Below are positions 33,650 to 42,172 of a stretch of DNA of 64,000 bases, one piece after another. The stretch spans positions 1 to 64,000 of the forward strand of contig DATFXR010000233.1 of NCBI GenBank assembly GCA_035315685.1, in the 5' to 3' direction. Within the stretch, counting starts at the first letter, position 1, and each line of letters opens with the position of its first letter. The notes below the pieces were generated by a model. That model saw nothing but the letters and a program-made list of their open reading frames with translations, did not search any database and was not told the DNA's origin. The position numbers and the translations under genes were made by a program. The stretch is from QHWK01 sp035315685. Lineage in GTDB: Bacteria; Acidobacteriota; Vicinamibacteria; Vicinamibacterales; CAVVIG01.

Positions 33650-34866
33650 CGGTACGCGGAGACGACCTTCGTCACCGCCTCCACGACGTCACTGATGTCG
33701 GCGGTCGTCATCGCCGGGAACAGCGGCAGCGTCACGATCTGTTCGTAGGCGGCTTCCGCGATCGGACAGAGGCCGGGACCGGTGCCGAATCTCTGCCGGT
33801 AGAACGGGTGATAGTGAATCGGAATGTAGTGGACGTTGACGCCGATGTTCTCGCGCCGCATCGCGGTGAAGAACGTCGCGCGATCGCAGGTGAGCGCATT
33901 CGTATCGACGCGCACCACATACAGGTGATGGGCGTGGGACACGCGCGGCCGGACGGCCAGCGGTGTGACTTCGGGTATCTGCGCGAATGCCGCGTCGTAG
34001 TCACGGGCAATCGCCTGCCGCCGCGCGATGTTCGCCGGCAGCTTCGCCAGCTGGCTGCGGCCGAGCGCGGACTGGATGTCGGTCAACCGGTAGTTGTAGC
34101 CGAGCTCGACGATCTCGTAGATCCAGGATCCGCGAGCGCTCCGGTCGCGATGATCGGCCGTGATGCCATGGTTGCGAAACGACCGCATGCGCGACGCGAG
34201 CGCTTCGTGGTCCGTCACGATCCCGCCGCCTTCGCCGGTCGAGACGTGCTTGACTGGATGAAAGCTGAACACCGACAGATCCGCCAGCGTCCCGACCAGC
34301 GCGCCGCCGGCGTCTCGCGCGCCAATCGAATGACACGCATCGGCGACGATGCGGACCGGGGAATCGGCGCGTGCACGTGCCGCGATCGCGCGAAGGCGAT
34401 CGTACTCGCACGGTTGACCGCCATAGTCGACGGCGACAATCGCTCGCGTCCGCGGTGTGATCAGCTCCGCGACGGCGTCGGGATCGATCAGCAGCGTGCG
34501 CGGATCGACGTCGGCGAAGATCGGCGTGCCGCCCTGGTAGACAACGGCGTTGGCCGACGCCGCGAAGGTGATCGGCGGAACGATCACTTCGTCGCCCGGA
34601 CCGATGCCGAGCGCGAACATCGCCGTGTGGAGTGCCGCCGTGCCGTTGCTGACGACGACGGCGTGCGCGGCGCCGGTCGCGCTGGCGAGCGCCGATTCGA
34701 AGTCGGCGACGGTCGGTCCGCTGGTCAGCCAGTCCGATCGCAGCACTCGCACGACGGCGGCGACATCGTCATCGTCTATCGAGTGCCGTCCGTACGGCAG
34801 CAGTTCGGTGCGGACCGGTGTTCCGCCATGCAGCGCCAGCTGCGCGACTTTCAGATCCTCGGGCAC
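33646..34866 (-). CDS. pseC: PseC-like UDP-4-keto-sugar aminotransferase
   Basis: A 406-residue DegT/DnrJ/EryC1 PLP aminotransferase of the PseC type, which makes UDP-4-amino-4,6-dideoxy-beta-L-AltNAc from the PseB product. It has ELLPYGRHSIDDDDVAAVV, LRSDWLTSGPTVADFE, VVSNGTAALHTAM, and the Schiff-base Lys in FSFHPVKHVSTGEGGG. GTG 34866 is chosen; the frame is open much further upstream (to 36567) but that part is antisense to the flippase gene and is not coding. It is divergent from the flippase. It supplies the substrate for the PseG/NeuB-like steps. Confidence 0.87.
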   Translation of the reverse strand: MPEDLKVAQLALHGGTPVRTELLPYGRHSIDDDDVAAVVRVLRSDWLTSGPTVADFESALASATGAAHAVVVSNGTAALHTAMFALGIGPGDEVIVPPITFAASANAVVYQGGTPIFADVDPRTLLIDPDAVAELITPRTRAIVAVDYGGQPCEYDRLRAIAARARADSPVRIVADACHSIGARDAGGALVGTLADLSVFSFHPVKHVSTGEGGGIVTDHEALASRMRSFRNHGITADHRDRSARGSWIYEIVELGYNYRLTDIQSALGRSQLAKLPANIARRQAIARDYDAAFAQIPEVTPLAVRPRVSHAHHLYVVRVDTNALTCDRATFFTAMRRENIGVNVHYIPIHYHPFYRQRFGTGPGLCPIAEAAYEQIVTLPLFPAMTTADISDVVEAVTKVVSAYR

Positions 34867-34906
34867 GTGGTCTAGCTTACCGCGGCGGCGGCGGCCGGTT
34901 GAACGG

Positions 34907-34912
34907 TATAGT
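34907..34912 (+). promoter_or_regulatory. -10-like box for near-leaderless flippase gene
   Basis: TATAGT matches TATAAT at five of six positions and ends 8 bases before the GTG start at 34921. The predicted transcript would start at or next to the GTG. Confidence 0.4.
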
Positions 34913-34920
34913 GTACGAGC

Positions 34921-36447
34921 GTGAACCGATTGCTCGCGCGCCTCGGCGTGCATCGACGCGAACACATCTCGGTCGCGCGCGACTTCTCGATCTACTCCGC
35001 CGTCAACATCTTCTCGCTCGTACTGCTGTTCAGCACGAACCTCTGGCTGCGGCGCTTCGTCGGACCGTACGTCGCCGGCCTGTGGACGGCACTCGAGCTG
35101 CTGCCCGGCTATGCGACCTACGCGCATCTCGGCATCATCAATGCGGCCGAGCGCGAGTTGCCGTTCCTTCTCGGCGCGGGCCGCACGCGCGACTTCGACG
35201 GACTGAAAGACACGCTGTTCTGGGCGACGAACGCGCTGGGTGGTGCGCTCGCGGCGCTCACGCTCGGAGCCGCGCTGCTGTTCCGCGACCGCCTGTCGCA
35301 TGACACGTTCGTCGGTCTGCTGGCGTACGCGCCGTGCGTGTGGGCGCAGCTGGTTGCGACCTACTTGGTGGTCCTCTACCGGGCGCGCAAACGCTTCGTC
35401 GAGTTGAGCGGACGTCAGGGTGCCGCCAATCTCGCGAAGGCGTTGCTGCTGATCTCCGCGGGGACTGCGTTCGGTCTGTACGGCATACTCGCTGCGGAGC
35501 TGGCAAGCTTCGCGGTCCTCATCGCGATGCTGGCAGGCGGCCTCCGCGAGACGTTCGCGCGTGTCTTCGAGTCTGCGCGATTGCCGGCGCTGGTCGCTGG
35601 CGGGCTGCCGATCCTCGCCGGCGGGCTTGCCTTCGAAACGCTGCGGCCCGGCGGCGCCAGCGGGGCGGATCAGACGGTCATCCTTGCCACGCTCGGCAAG
35701 ACGCCGCTCGGCGTCTACAGCATCGCCTCGATCGTCTGCCAGGGTCTGTATTACCTGCCCAACGCGCTCTCGATCGTGATGTATCCGCGCTTTCAGGAGC
35801 GCTACGGGCAGACGCAGTCGACCGACTCGCTGCGGCGATTCGTCGAGCTGCAGCTGCACGTGCTCGCGGACGTCCTGCTCGCAGCGATCGCGGTCCTCTT
35901 CGTCGCGCTGCCGGCGGCGATCCGCGCGTTCTTTCCGGCCGACTGGAGCGGCGCGATCGCGCCGCTGCGCGTGATGCTCGTCGCGACCTACTTCATCTCG
36001 CTCGCGCCGCCAGGCGGTCAGCTGCTGCTGACGATCCGCAAGCAGATGCAGGTGCTGCTGCTGGCGCTGCCATGCACCGGGCTTGGTTTCGCCGCGGCGT
36101 ACGTGGGCGCGGCGTACGGGCTTGTCGGCGTCGCCACCGGCATTGCGCTGGCGTGCTTCGCCGAGTTCCTCGCGGTCAACGCGTACGCGCTGTCGCATTT
36201 TGCGCGCGCGCAGACGGTCGCTGTCGAGATTGGCCGGCTGACGGTTACGGCGGCGGCATGGCTGGGTGCGGCGGTGCTGATCGAGCGGCTGGTCCCGCCG
36301 GGACCGTGGCCGGCGAACACGCTCGGCGGCTGGCCGCTGCTCATCGTCGGTCTGGTGAGCCTGCCCCTTCTGCGGCGCGCGCTCCGGCGAATCCAGTCTC
36401 CGCAGTTTTCCACAGGTCCGCAGTTTTCCACAGGGGGTCGGGAATAG
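34921..36447 (+). CDS. Polysaccharide flippase (Wzx/MATE-like)
   Basis: A 508-residue protein with about 12-14 membrane segments, for example VNIFSLVLLFSTNLWL, ALGGALAALTLGAALLF and GLGFAAAYVGAAYGLVGVATG. It has the layout of MVF-superfamily O-antigen translocases, which flip undecaprenyl-linked repeat units across the inner membrane. It starts at GTG 34921 behind a TATAGT box. The C-terminal residues QFSTGPQFSTGGRE are encoded by the first copies of the TTTTCCACAGG repeat, so the original stop was probably lost to repeat insertion. It works with the Wzy, Wzz and WbaP-like genes downstream. Confidence 0.78.
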   Translation: MNRLLARLGVHRREHISVARDFSIYSAVNIFSLVLLFSTNLWLRRFVGPYVAGLWTALELLPGYATYAHLGIINAAERELPFLLGAGRTRDFDGLKDTLFWATNALGGALAALTLGAALLFRDRLSHDTFVGLLAYAPCVWAQLVATYLVVLYRARKRFVELSGRQGAANLAKALLLISAGTAFGLYGILAAELASFAVLIAMLAGGLRETFARVFESARLPALVAGGLPILAGGLAFETLRPGGASGADQTVILATLGKTPLGVYSIASIVCQGLYYLPNALSIVMYPRFQERYGQTQSTDSLRRFVELQLHVLADVLLAAIAVLFVALPAAIRAFFPADWSGAIAPLRVMLVATYFISLAPPGGQLLLTIRKQMQVLLLALPCTGLGFAAAYVGAAYGLVGVATGIALACFAEFLAVNAYALSHFARAQTVAVEIGRLTVTAAAWLGAAVLIERLVPPGPWPANTLGGWPLLIVGLVSLPLLRRALRRIQSPQFSTGPQFSTGGRE

Positions 36448-36707
36448 TTTTCGAGTGGGGCCGAAAACTATTCCCGACCCCTTGTGGAAAACCCGAGGGC
36501 GGCAGCCGTCCACAGGGGGTCGGGAATCGTTTTTTTCGATTGCGACAAAATCGGCCGGAAATCTCACGTCGGACCGTCCGCGAACAAGGTTTCCACAGGG
36601 GGTCGGGAACAGTTTTCGATTCCGCGGTGTCAGGACTCGAAACGATTCCCGACCCCCCTGTGGAAAACTGCGTGCCGCGAAAACGATTCCCGACCCCCTG
36701 TGGAAAA
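36405..36707. repeat. Cluster of six inverted and direct copies of a TTTTCCACAGGGGGTCGGGA repeat (family G)
   Basis: The unit is TTTTCCACAGGGGGTCGGGA plus AxxGTTTTCG. Full copies on the plus strand are at 36424-36453, 36508-36538 and 36588-36619. Copies on the minus strand are at 36463-36491, 36638-36668 and 36678-36707. A partial copy is at 36405-36417. The first plus/minus pair forms a hairpin with nearly perfect arms of about 29 bp. The 347 bp gap 36448-36794 holds these copies, a promoter and no gene. Confidence 0.95.
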
Positions 36708-36721
36708 TGGGCGGCGGTCCG

Positions 36722-36751
36722 TTGACAACCGTTCGCTACGGCCACTAACAT
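36722..36751 (+). promoter_or_regulatory. Predicted promoter of the pseB-wzz-wzy-wbaP operon
   Basis: A perfect TTGACA (36722-36727) is followed 18 bases later by TAACAT (36746-36751). It lies just past the repeat cluster and would start transcription about 38 bases before the pseB TTG start. Confidence 0.5.
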
Positions 36752-36794
36752 TCCGTCGTCGCTCCGACACCGTAAACCTAGCTGTTTCAGGCCT

Positions 36795-37865
36795 TTGACT
36801 GATTCCAATCACGCTGCCCGCCGTCCGTACATCGGATCGCTGAACCTCGCGGACATCGCTCACGGCTGCTTTGCCGGCAAGTCCGTGCTCATTACCGGCG
36901 GGACCGGATCCTTCGGCCGCCGCTTCACCGAGATCGCCCTCGAATACGCGAACCCGCGCCGCTTCGTCGTCCTCAGCCGTGACGAGCTGAAGCAAAGCGA
37001 GATGGCGCAGCACTTCGATCACGATCCGCGGCTGCGCTTCTTCCTCGGCGACGTCCGCGAACCCGGCCGGCTGCGCCGCGCGTTTCAGGACGTCGACGTG
37101 GTGATTCACGCGGCCGCGCTCAAACAGGTCCCGGCGGCCGAGTACAACCCGTTCGAGTTCGTGAAAACGAACGTGCTCGGCGCGCAGAACGTGATCGACG
37201 CCGCCCTCGACGTCGGCGTTCCGAAGGTCGTCGCGCTCAGCACCGACAAGGCGGCAAACCCGATCAACGTCTACGGCGCGACGAAGTTGTGCGCCGACAA
37301 GCTGTTCGTCGCCGGCAACTCGTACGGTGGTGCCGCCGGATCGCGATTCAGCTGCGTCCGTTACGGCAACGTCGTCGGCAGCCGCGGCAGCGTGATTCCG
37401 TTCTTCCTGTCGCGCCGCGCGTCCGGCGTGCTGCCGATCACGCATCCGGACATGACGCGCTTCTGGATCACGCTCGACCAGGGCGTCGCGCTCGTCCTCG
37501 CCGCGCTGCAGTGGATGCGCGGCGGCGAGATCTTCGTGCCGAAGATTCCGAGCATGAAGGTGATCGATCTCGCGCGCGCGATCGCCCCGTCGTGCCGGCT
37601 CGAGGTGGTCGGCATCCGACCGGGGGAAAAGCTGCACGAGGTGATGATCCCCGCCGACGAGTCGCGGACGACCTTCGAGTACGACACCCACTATGTGATC
37701 GCACCCGCGCACCACGAGTGGACGACGTTCGACCACACCGCGAACGGCGCGCGGACCGTCGAGCAGGGCTTCGCCTACGCCAGCGATCGCAATGAGCACT
37801 GGCTCACCATCGACGAACTGCGCGAGATGGCCGGCGAACCGGTCTCGGCGATTCCCGGACCCTAG
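36795..37865 (+). CDS. pseB: UDP-N-acetylglucosamine 4,6-dehydratase (inverting), PseB-like
   Basis: A 356-residue extended SDR that makes UDP-2-acetamido-2,6-dideoxy-beta-L-arabino-hexos-4-ulose, the first step of pseudaminic acid-type pathways. It has the NAD-binding ITGGTGSFGRRF, VVLSRDELKQSEMAQHF, HAAALKQVPAAEYNPFE, the catalytic STDKAANPINVYGATK (Lys-for-Tyr active-site pattern of this family) and RPGEKLHEVMI. It starts at TTG 36795, with about 20 extra N-terminal residues before the Rossmann strand. PseC is 3 kb away on the other strand. This gene follows its own strong promoter. Confidence 0.9.
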   Translation: MTDSNHAARRPYIGSLNLADIAHGCFAGKSVLITGGTGSFGRRFTEIALEYANPRRFVVLSRDELKQSEMAQHFDHDPRLRFFLGDVREPGRLRRAFQDVDVVIHAAALKQVPAAEYNPFEFVKTNVLGAQNVIDAALDVGVPKVVALSTDKAANPINVYGATKLCADKLFVAGNSYGGAAGSRFSCVRYGNVVGSRGSVIPFFLSRRASGVLPITHPDMTRFWITLDQGVALVLAALQWMRGGEIFVPKIPSMKVIDLARAIAPSCRLEVVGIRPGEKLHEVMIPADESRTTFEYDTHYVIAPAHHEWTTFDHTANGARTVEQGFAYASDRNEHWLTIDELREMAGEPVSAIPGP

Positions 37866-37869
37866 CCGG

Positions 37870-38550
37870 ATGCCAACCACCCGGCCGTCCTCACCGGCCG
37901 AGCGGTGCCTGCGCGCGCTGTGGACCGAGCGCGTTGCCTTCCTGATCGTCGTGTTCGGGACCATGGCCGCCGCAGCGCTCGTGACGACGACACAGCCGAC
38001 TTTGTACGCATCGCAGGCGCTCCTCAGCGTGAAGCCGCCGGCGGAGGTCGTCGCCGAGGCACTCCGCACGAAGCGTCCGTATCTCGGACCCGACGGCCAC
38101 CTCTACGACGCGAACGATCCGGAGCGGCAGACCGGACCGGGACGGTACGCGCCGCGGCTGACGGCGCCGGGCCTTGTCACGCTCGCGGCGCACGACGCCG
38201 GGATTCTCCCCGCCGGCGCCTCGCTCGACGATCAGCAGGCGGCGCGCTGGGTGACGGCCGAACGCATCGAAGGCGCAGATCTGATTCGTCTCGTCGTCTG
38301 GCAGCCGACTGCCGACGCCGCACACCAACTTGCGGACGCGATCGTCGCTCGCGGGCTCGCAATCAACCAGCGCGACGAGGCCAACGTCGCGCCCCCGGAA
38401 CTGCGCCGCATCATGATGGTGGTCGATCCACCGACGCTGCCCTCGGCGCCGGGGTATCCACGGCTCGGCGTCAACCTCAGCGTCGGCTTTGCGCTCGGCG
38501 TGCTCGCCGCGAGCGCGCTCGTCGCGATTCGACAGACGACGCACGGCTGA
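37870..38550 (+). CDS. Wzz-like polysaccharide chain-length regulator
   Basis: A 226-residue inner-membrane protein with one N-terminal membrane segment (VAFLIVVFGTMAAAALVTT) and one C-terminal segment (LSVGFALGVLAASALVAI) flanking a periplasmic domain. This is the topology of Wzz-type polysaccharide co-polymerases. The Pro-rich motif before the second segment (PPTLPSAPGYPRLGVN) matches the family. There is no cytoplasmic kinase domain. It begins 5 bases after pseB, and its TGA overlaps the next ATG (TGATG). It should set the modal length of the polymer made by the Wzy-like protein. Confidence 0.75.
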   Translation: MPTTRPSSPAERCLRALWTERVAFLIVVFGTMAAAALVTTTQPTLYASQALLSVKPPAEVVAEALRTKRPYLGPDGHLYDANDPERQTGPGRYAPRLTAPGLVTLAAHDAGILPAGASLDDQQAARWVTAERIEGADLIRLVVWQPTADAAHQLADAIVARGLAINQRDEANVAPPELRRIMMVVDPPTLPSAPGYPRLGVNLSVGFALGVLAASALVAIRQTTHG

Positions 38551-39848
38551 TGGCATACACCACTCTGTTCCTGGCCTCGGTGGCGGGCGCCGCGTGTGAG
38601 CTGCTGCGCGTCAGACGGATCTGGGCGTTCCTGATTCTCTTCATCGCGTTGATGCCGAAAGTCGCAGTGGCAGTCGTGCCCGGCAACACGACGCCCCTGC
38701 GCGTGGACGACCTCGTGCTCGCCGTCGTGATCGGTGCGTGGATGGTGCAGCGCCTGTTCGCGCCATCGTGCGACAGCCAGCCAGCCATCCCGCCGTCGCC
38801 CGCCTCGCTCTTCCTGCTGCTCTACTGGGGCATCGCCGCCGCGTGCACGCTCGTCGGCATCGCGGCGCTGACGACCACTCCGCTCACCGGCATGCTGCAT
38901 ATCGGCCGGCTGATTGAGTACGGCTTGCTGTACTACCTCTTCTACACGTCGATCGGCCCCGACGAGCTCCCACAGTTCGTCGAGGTCGTGTGCGTCGCGC
39001 TCCTCCTCGTCGTGGCGATCTGGATCGGCCAGCACTGGGCGCACGCACCGGCGAACGCCGCCACGCCATGGGCAACGCTCTACCCCACGTTCTCGGCGAC
39101 CTACGACTTCGGCGGCTTCGTGATGCTGACGACGGTGCTGCTCTACGCGGTGTGGAGCACAGGCGCAAACCGCAGCCTCGCGATGACGGTCGCGCTCGCC
39201 GCCGGCGCCTTCGTGACCATCAATTCCGAATCGCGGGCGTCGCTGCTCGGCCTTGCCGTCGTCGTCGCCATCGATGTCGCGCTGCGCGCGCGCTGGTGGG
39301 CGGTCGCTGCGATCGGCGCTGCGGCGATTGCCGCGCCCTACCTCGTCCGCTCGCGCAAGATGCTCACCCTCGTCAGCGGCGTGGTCGCACTGGTGACGAC
39401 CTTCAAGCTCGACGTGATCAGGCAGGCATTCGCCACCGATCCGAGCCTCGCGCTGCGGCTCCGCAACTGGTCGTTCGCGATCGATCACTGGCGGGCGCGG
39501 CCGTGGGCCGGCGACGGACTCGGCGGTTACCTGTCGTACACGAGGCAGTACGATCTGCCGGCGTCACCCGACGGCTGGTACATACGCGTGCTTGCGGACA
39601 CCGGAGTGCTGGGGCTCGCCGCGTTCCTGCTGCTGATCGGCGCGCTCGCCTGGGTGCTGTTCGCGGGCGTCCGCCGGGAAACGGTCGCGATGCGGCGTGC
39701 TATCGTGTATGCGGCCGCGCTTGCGGTGGTGGCCGCGTCGGTCAGCGCGGTGCTCGTCGACACGTTCGTCTCCTACAAAATCATGGGCATGTTCTGGACG
39801 ATTGTCGCGTGCGGCACCCGAGTGACCGCGAGAGAGGCGGCGGCCTGA
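38550..39848 (+). CDS. O-antigen polymerase/ligase-like membrane protein (Wzy/WaaL)
   Basis: A 432-residue multi-pass protein with roughly 10-12 membrane segments. It has a large periplasmic loop containing FSATYDFGGF and RLRNWSFAIDHWRARPWAGDGLGGY, the pattern of the Wzy_C/O-antigen ligase domain (NxxxWxxAxxxxxxxPxxGxGxG). Starting at ATG 38550 overlaps the Wzz-like stop, and its end overlaps the phosphotransferase start (39848). Between Wzz- and WbaP-like genes it most likely polymerises the repeat unit. WaaL-type ligase activity cannot be excluded. Confidence 0.78.
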   Translation: MAYTTLFLASVAGAACELLRVRRIWAFLILFIALMPKVAVAVVPGNTTPLRVDDLVLAVVIGAWMVQRLFAPSCDSQPAIPPSPASLFLLLYWGIAAACTLVGIAALTTTPLTGMLHIGRLIEYGLLYYLFYTSIGPDELPQFVEVVCVALLLVVAIWIGQHWAHAPANAATPWATLYPTFSATYDFGGFVMLTTVLLYAVWSTGANRSLAMTVALAAGAFVTINSESRASLLGLAVVVAIDVALRARWWAVAAIGAAAIAAPYLVRSRKMLTLVSGVVALVTTFKLDVIRQAFATDPSLALRLRNWSFAIDHWRARPWAGDGLGGYLSYTRQYDLPASPDGWYIRVLADTGVLGLAAFLLLIGALAWVLFAGVRRETVAMRRAIVYAAALAVVAASVSAVLVDTFVSYKIMGMFWTIVACGTRVTAREAAA

Positions 39849-41227
39849 TGGTCCCGACGCCGCGCACGCAGATGACCGTGCGGACGCTCGCCCTGGTCTC
39901 GCTCGACCTCGCCGCGATCTTCGCCGGCTGGATTCTCGCGTCGAACTGGCGACTTGGATCGTACTGGGGGAACGAGTTCCGCCTGAACCACCAGACGCAG
40001 TTCGCCCTCCATGCGGCGATCTTCCTGGTCGCAGCGATCCTGTTCGAAACCTACGATCCGCGCCGCCCGTACGCGAGCTTCACCGAGATGCGCAAGCTGG
40101 TCGGCGGCTACCTGCTGGCGGGATTGATCGAACTGCTGATCTTCTTCTTCCGCCCGGAGCCGCTGGTCGGCCGCGGTATCTTTGCATTGAACGTCGCCGT
40201 GTTCATTGCGATCGCGGCGATCGGTCGCGCCGGGTACAGCCTGTTCGGGACCGACTTCTTCAAGCGGCAGGCCCTCGTCGTCACATCGGGCGGCGTTGGC
40301 GCGCAACTGCTCGGCGAGCTGAAACGCGCGGCGGCGTCGGTCTATCAGATTCAGGGTTACGTTGCGCCAGCGCGGGACATGAGCGCGCCCAACACGGCGC
40401 CGTGGCTCGGGGCCGGCGCCGACCTGAACGATCTGATCGAGCGGCGCAGGATCGACACGGTGATCGTCAGCAGCAGCATGGACTGCTGGAACCGTTATCT
40501 GCAGCCGCTCATCATCGCGCGCAGCCGCGGCGTCGAGATCGTCGACCTGGCGACGGTGTGCGAGCGATTCCTGAACCGGATCCCCTGCGATCAAATCACC
40601 GAGCTATGGCTGCTGTGGGGGCTGATGGGACGCTCGTCTCTCTATGTGACGCGCCTGAAACGGCTGGTCGATTTCACGCTGGCGACCGTGCTGCTGATCG
40701 TGTCGCTGCCGCTGCTGCTGGCGATCGCCGTCGCGATCAGGCTGTCGAGCCGTGGGCCGATGCTGTTTCGCCAGGAGCGGATCGGCCTGCACAATCGCCC
40801 GTTCACGGTCGTCAAGTTCCGCTCGATGGTCGACGGCGCCGAAGACGAATCGGGTCCGGTGTGGGCGGCCGAGCGCGATCCGCGCGTGACGCCGATCGGC
40901 CGCTGGCTTCGCCGCTGGCGCCTCGACGAGCTGCCGCAATTGTGGAACGTGATCAAGGGCGACATGAGCCTGGTCGGCCCGCGGCCCGAGCGCAGCGTGT
41001 TCGTCAACGAGTTCCTCACCGCCGTGCCGATGTACAACCAGCGTCACGGGCTGCGCCCGGGCATCACCGGCTGGGGGCAGATTCACTACGACTACGCCGC
41101 GTCGCGCGAGCAGACGCGCGAGAAGCTCGAGTACGATCTGTTCTACGTGAAGAACGCTTCGTTCCTGCTCGATCTTGCAATCCTGCTGCGAACGACGCGG
41201 ACCCTCGTCGCCGCGCGAGGCAGATGA
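39848..41227 (+). CDS. Undecaprenyl-phosphate sugar phosphotransferase (WbaP/WcaJ-like)
   Basis: A 459-residue polyisoprenyl-phosphate hexose-1-phosphate transferase that starts repeat-unit assembly. Four N-terminal membrane segments (LDLAAIFAGWILASN, FALHAAIFLVAAIL, YLLAGLIELLIFFF, FALNVAVFIAIAAI) precede a Rossmann-like region (ALVVTSGGVGAQLLGELKRA). The catalytic C-terminal domain has PMLFRQERIG, VVKFRSM, DELPQLWNVIKGDMSLVGP and GLRPGITGWGQ. It is coupled to the polymerase gene. A second, WecA-like initiator is encoded at 55042-56895, so two lipid-linked glycans may be made. Confidence 0.9.
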   Translation: MVPTPRTQMTVRTLALVSLDLAAIFAGWILASNWRLGSYWGNEFRLNHQTQFALHAAIFLVAAILFETYDPRRPYASFTEMRKLVGGYLLAGLIELLIFFFRPEPLVGRGIFALNVAVFIAIAAIGRAGYSLFGTDFFKRQALVVTSGGVGAQLLGELKRAAASVYQIQGYVAPARDMSAPNTAPWLGAGADLNDLIERRRIDTVIVSSSMDCWNRYLQPLIIARSRGVEIVDLATVCERFLNRIPCDQITELWLLWGLMGRSSLYVTRLKRLVDFTLATVLLIVSLPLLLAIAVAIRLSSRGPMLFRQERIGLHNRPFTVVKFRSMVDGAEDESGPVWAAERDPRVTPIGRWLRRWRLDELPQLWNVIKGDMSLVGPRPERSVFVNEFLTAVPMYNQRHGLRPGITGWGQIHYDYAASREQTREKLEYDLFYVKNASFLLDLAILLRTTRTLVAARGR

Positions 41228-41239
41228 AGCGTGGTGTGA

Positions 41240-41266
41240 CCTAGCGAGGGCTTCAGCCGAGCGTCA
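41240..41266. repeat. H-type repeat (inverted)
   Basis: CCTAGCGAGGGCTTCAGCCG followed by AGCGTCA, the reverse of CGCTCGGCTGAGGCCTTCGC. It lies in the short spacer before the glycosyltransferase start. Confidence 0.45.
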
Positions 41267-41271
41267 GCGCC

Positions 41272-42165
41272 GTGAAACTTTCCATCGTCATCCCGACCTA
41301 TAACGCGCACGAGTGGATCCAGGGTTGCATCGACTCGATCAGGCTGCACCGCCCCTCGTGCGACTACGAGATCATTGTCGTCGACGATCGCTCGAGCGAC
41401 GACACGGTGGAGATCGTGCGGCGGATGTATCCGGACATCCTGGTGTTTGCCAACGAACGGAACATCGGCTTCGGCAAGACGGTCAACGCCGGCCTGGGCG
41501 CCGCCCGCGGCGAGTACGTCCTCGTGTTGAACAACGACACCTGGATGCATGAGGACGCGCTCGACGCGATGATCGGCTACCTCGACGCGCACCGCGACAC
41601 CGGCATCGTCGGACCCAGAGTGCTGAACAGCGACGGTTCGCTGCAGCAGCAGTGCCGCCGGCGCATTCCGACGCCGGGCGCTGCCCTCCTCTATTTCAGC
41701 GGCGTCGCGAAACTGTTTCCGAAGAACCCGCGCATCGCCGGCTACCTGATGACGGCGGCCGACGAACATCAGACGACCGAAGTCGATTCGGTGTCAGGCG
41801 CCTGCCTGATGGTGCGGCGCGAGGTGCTCGACGCGATTCACGGCTTCGACCCGGAGTACTACCTGTACGGCGAAGACATGGATTTCTGCTGGCGGACGAA
41901 ACTGGCGGGCTGGAAGGTGGTGTACTTTCCCGGCGCCGCGATCACGCATTTCGGTGGCCAGGGCGGCACCGGGAAGAAGAAGATCTACGCGACGATCGAG
42001 TGGCACCGTGCGATGTGGATCTTCTACCGCAAGCACCGCGCGCCGACGGTCGCGTTTCCAGAGCGCGCCCTGGTCTACTCCGGCATTGCGCTGAAGACCG
42101 CGGTCGCCGTCGCGCTCAATGCCGTCAGGCGATCCGGAACGCCGGGAACGGCGAAGCCGCAGTAA
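41272..42165 (+). CDS. Family 2 glycosyltransferase
   Basis: A 297-residue GT-A glycosyltransferase. It has SIVIPTYNAHEWIQGC, the DD motif IIVVDDRSSDDTVEIV, the DxD-type NNDTWMHEDAL, and the ED motif YLYGEDMDFCWRTK typical of rhamnosyltransferase-like GT2 enzymes. It starts at GTG 41272 after a short H-type repeat. It probably extends the repeat unit started by the WbaP-like protein. The sugar and linkage are unknown. Confidence 0.85.
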   Translation: MKLSIVIPTYNAHEWIQGCIDSIRLHRPSCDYEIIVVDDRSSDDTVEIVRRMYPDILVFANERNIGFGKTVNAGLGAARGEYVLVLNNDTWMHEDALDAMIGYLDAHRDTGIVGPRVLNSDGSLQQQCRRRIPTPGAALLYFSGVAKLFPKNPRIAGYLMTAADEHQTTEVDSVSGACLMVRREVLDAIHGFDPEYYLYGEDMDFCWRTKLAGWKVVYFPGAAITHFGGQGGTGKKKIYATIEWHRAMWIFYRKHRAPTVAFPERALVYSGIALKTAVAVALNAVRRSGTPGTAKPQ

Positions 42166-42172
42166 GCGACGC

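Noticed and set aside
34867..36567. Open frame of 567 codons extending the PseC gene upstream
   Set aside because: It is antisense to the flippase gene, its residues are Arg/Gln/Asp-rich as expected of a shadow frame in GC-rich DNA, and PseC homology begins at GTG 34866.
36411..36710. CRISPR array at the repeat cluster
   Set aside because: Copies are in both orientations with irregular spacing and no cas genes are present.
37905..38549. Upstream extension of the Wzy-like frame
   Set aside because: It overlaps the Wzz-like gene in another frame; the membrane protein begins at ATG 38550.
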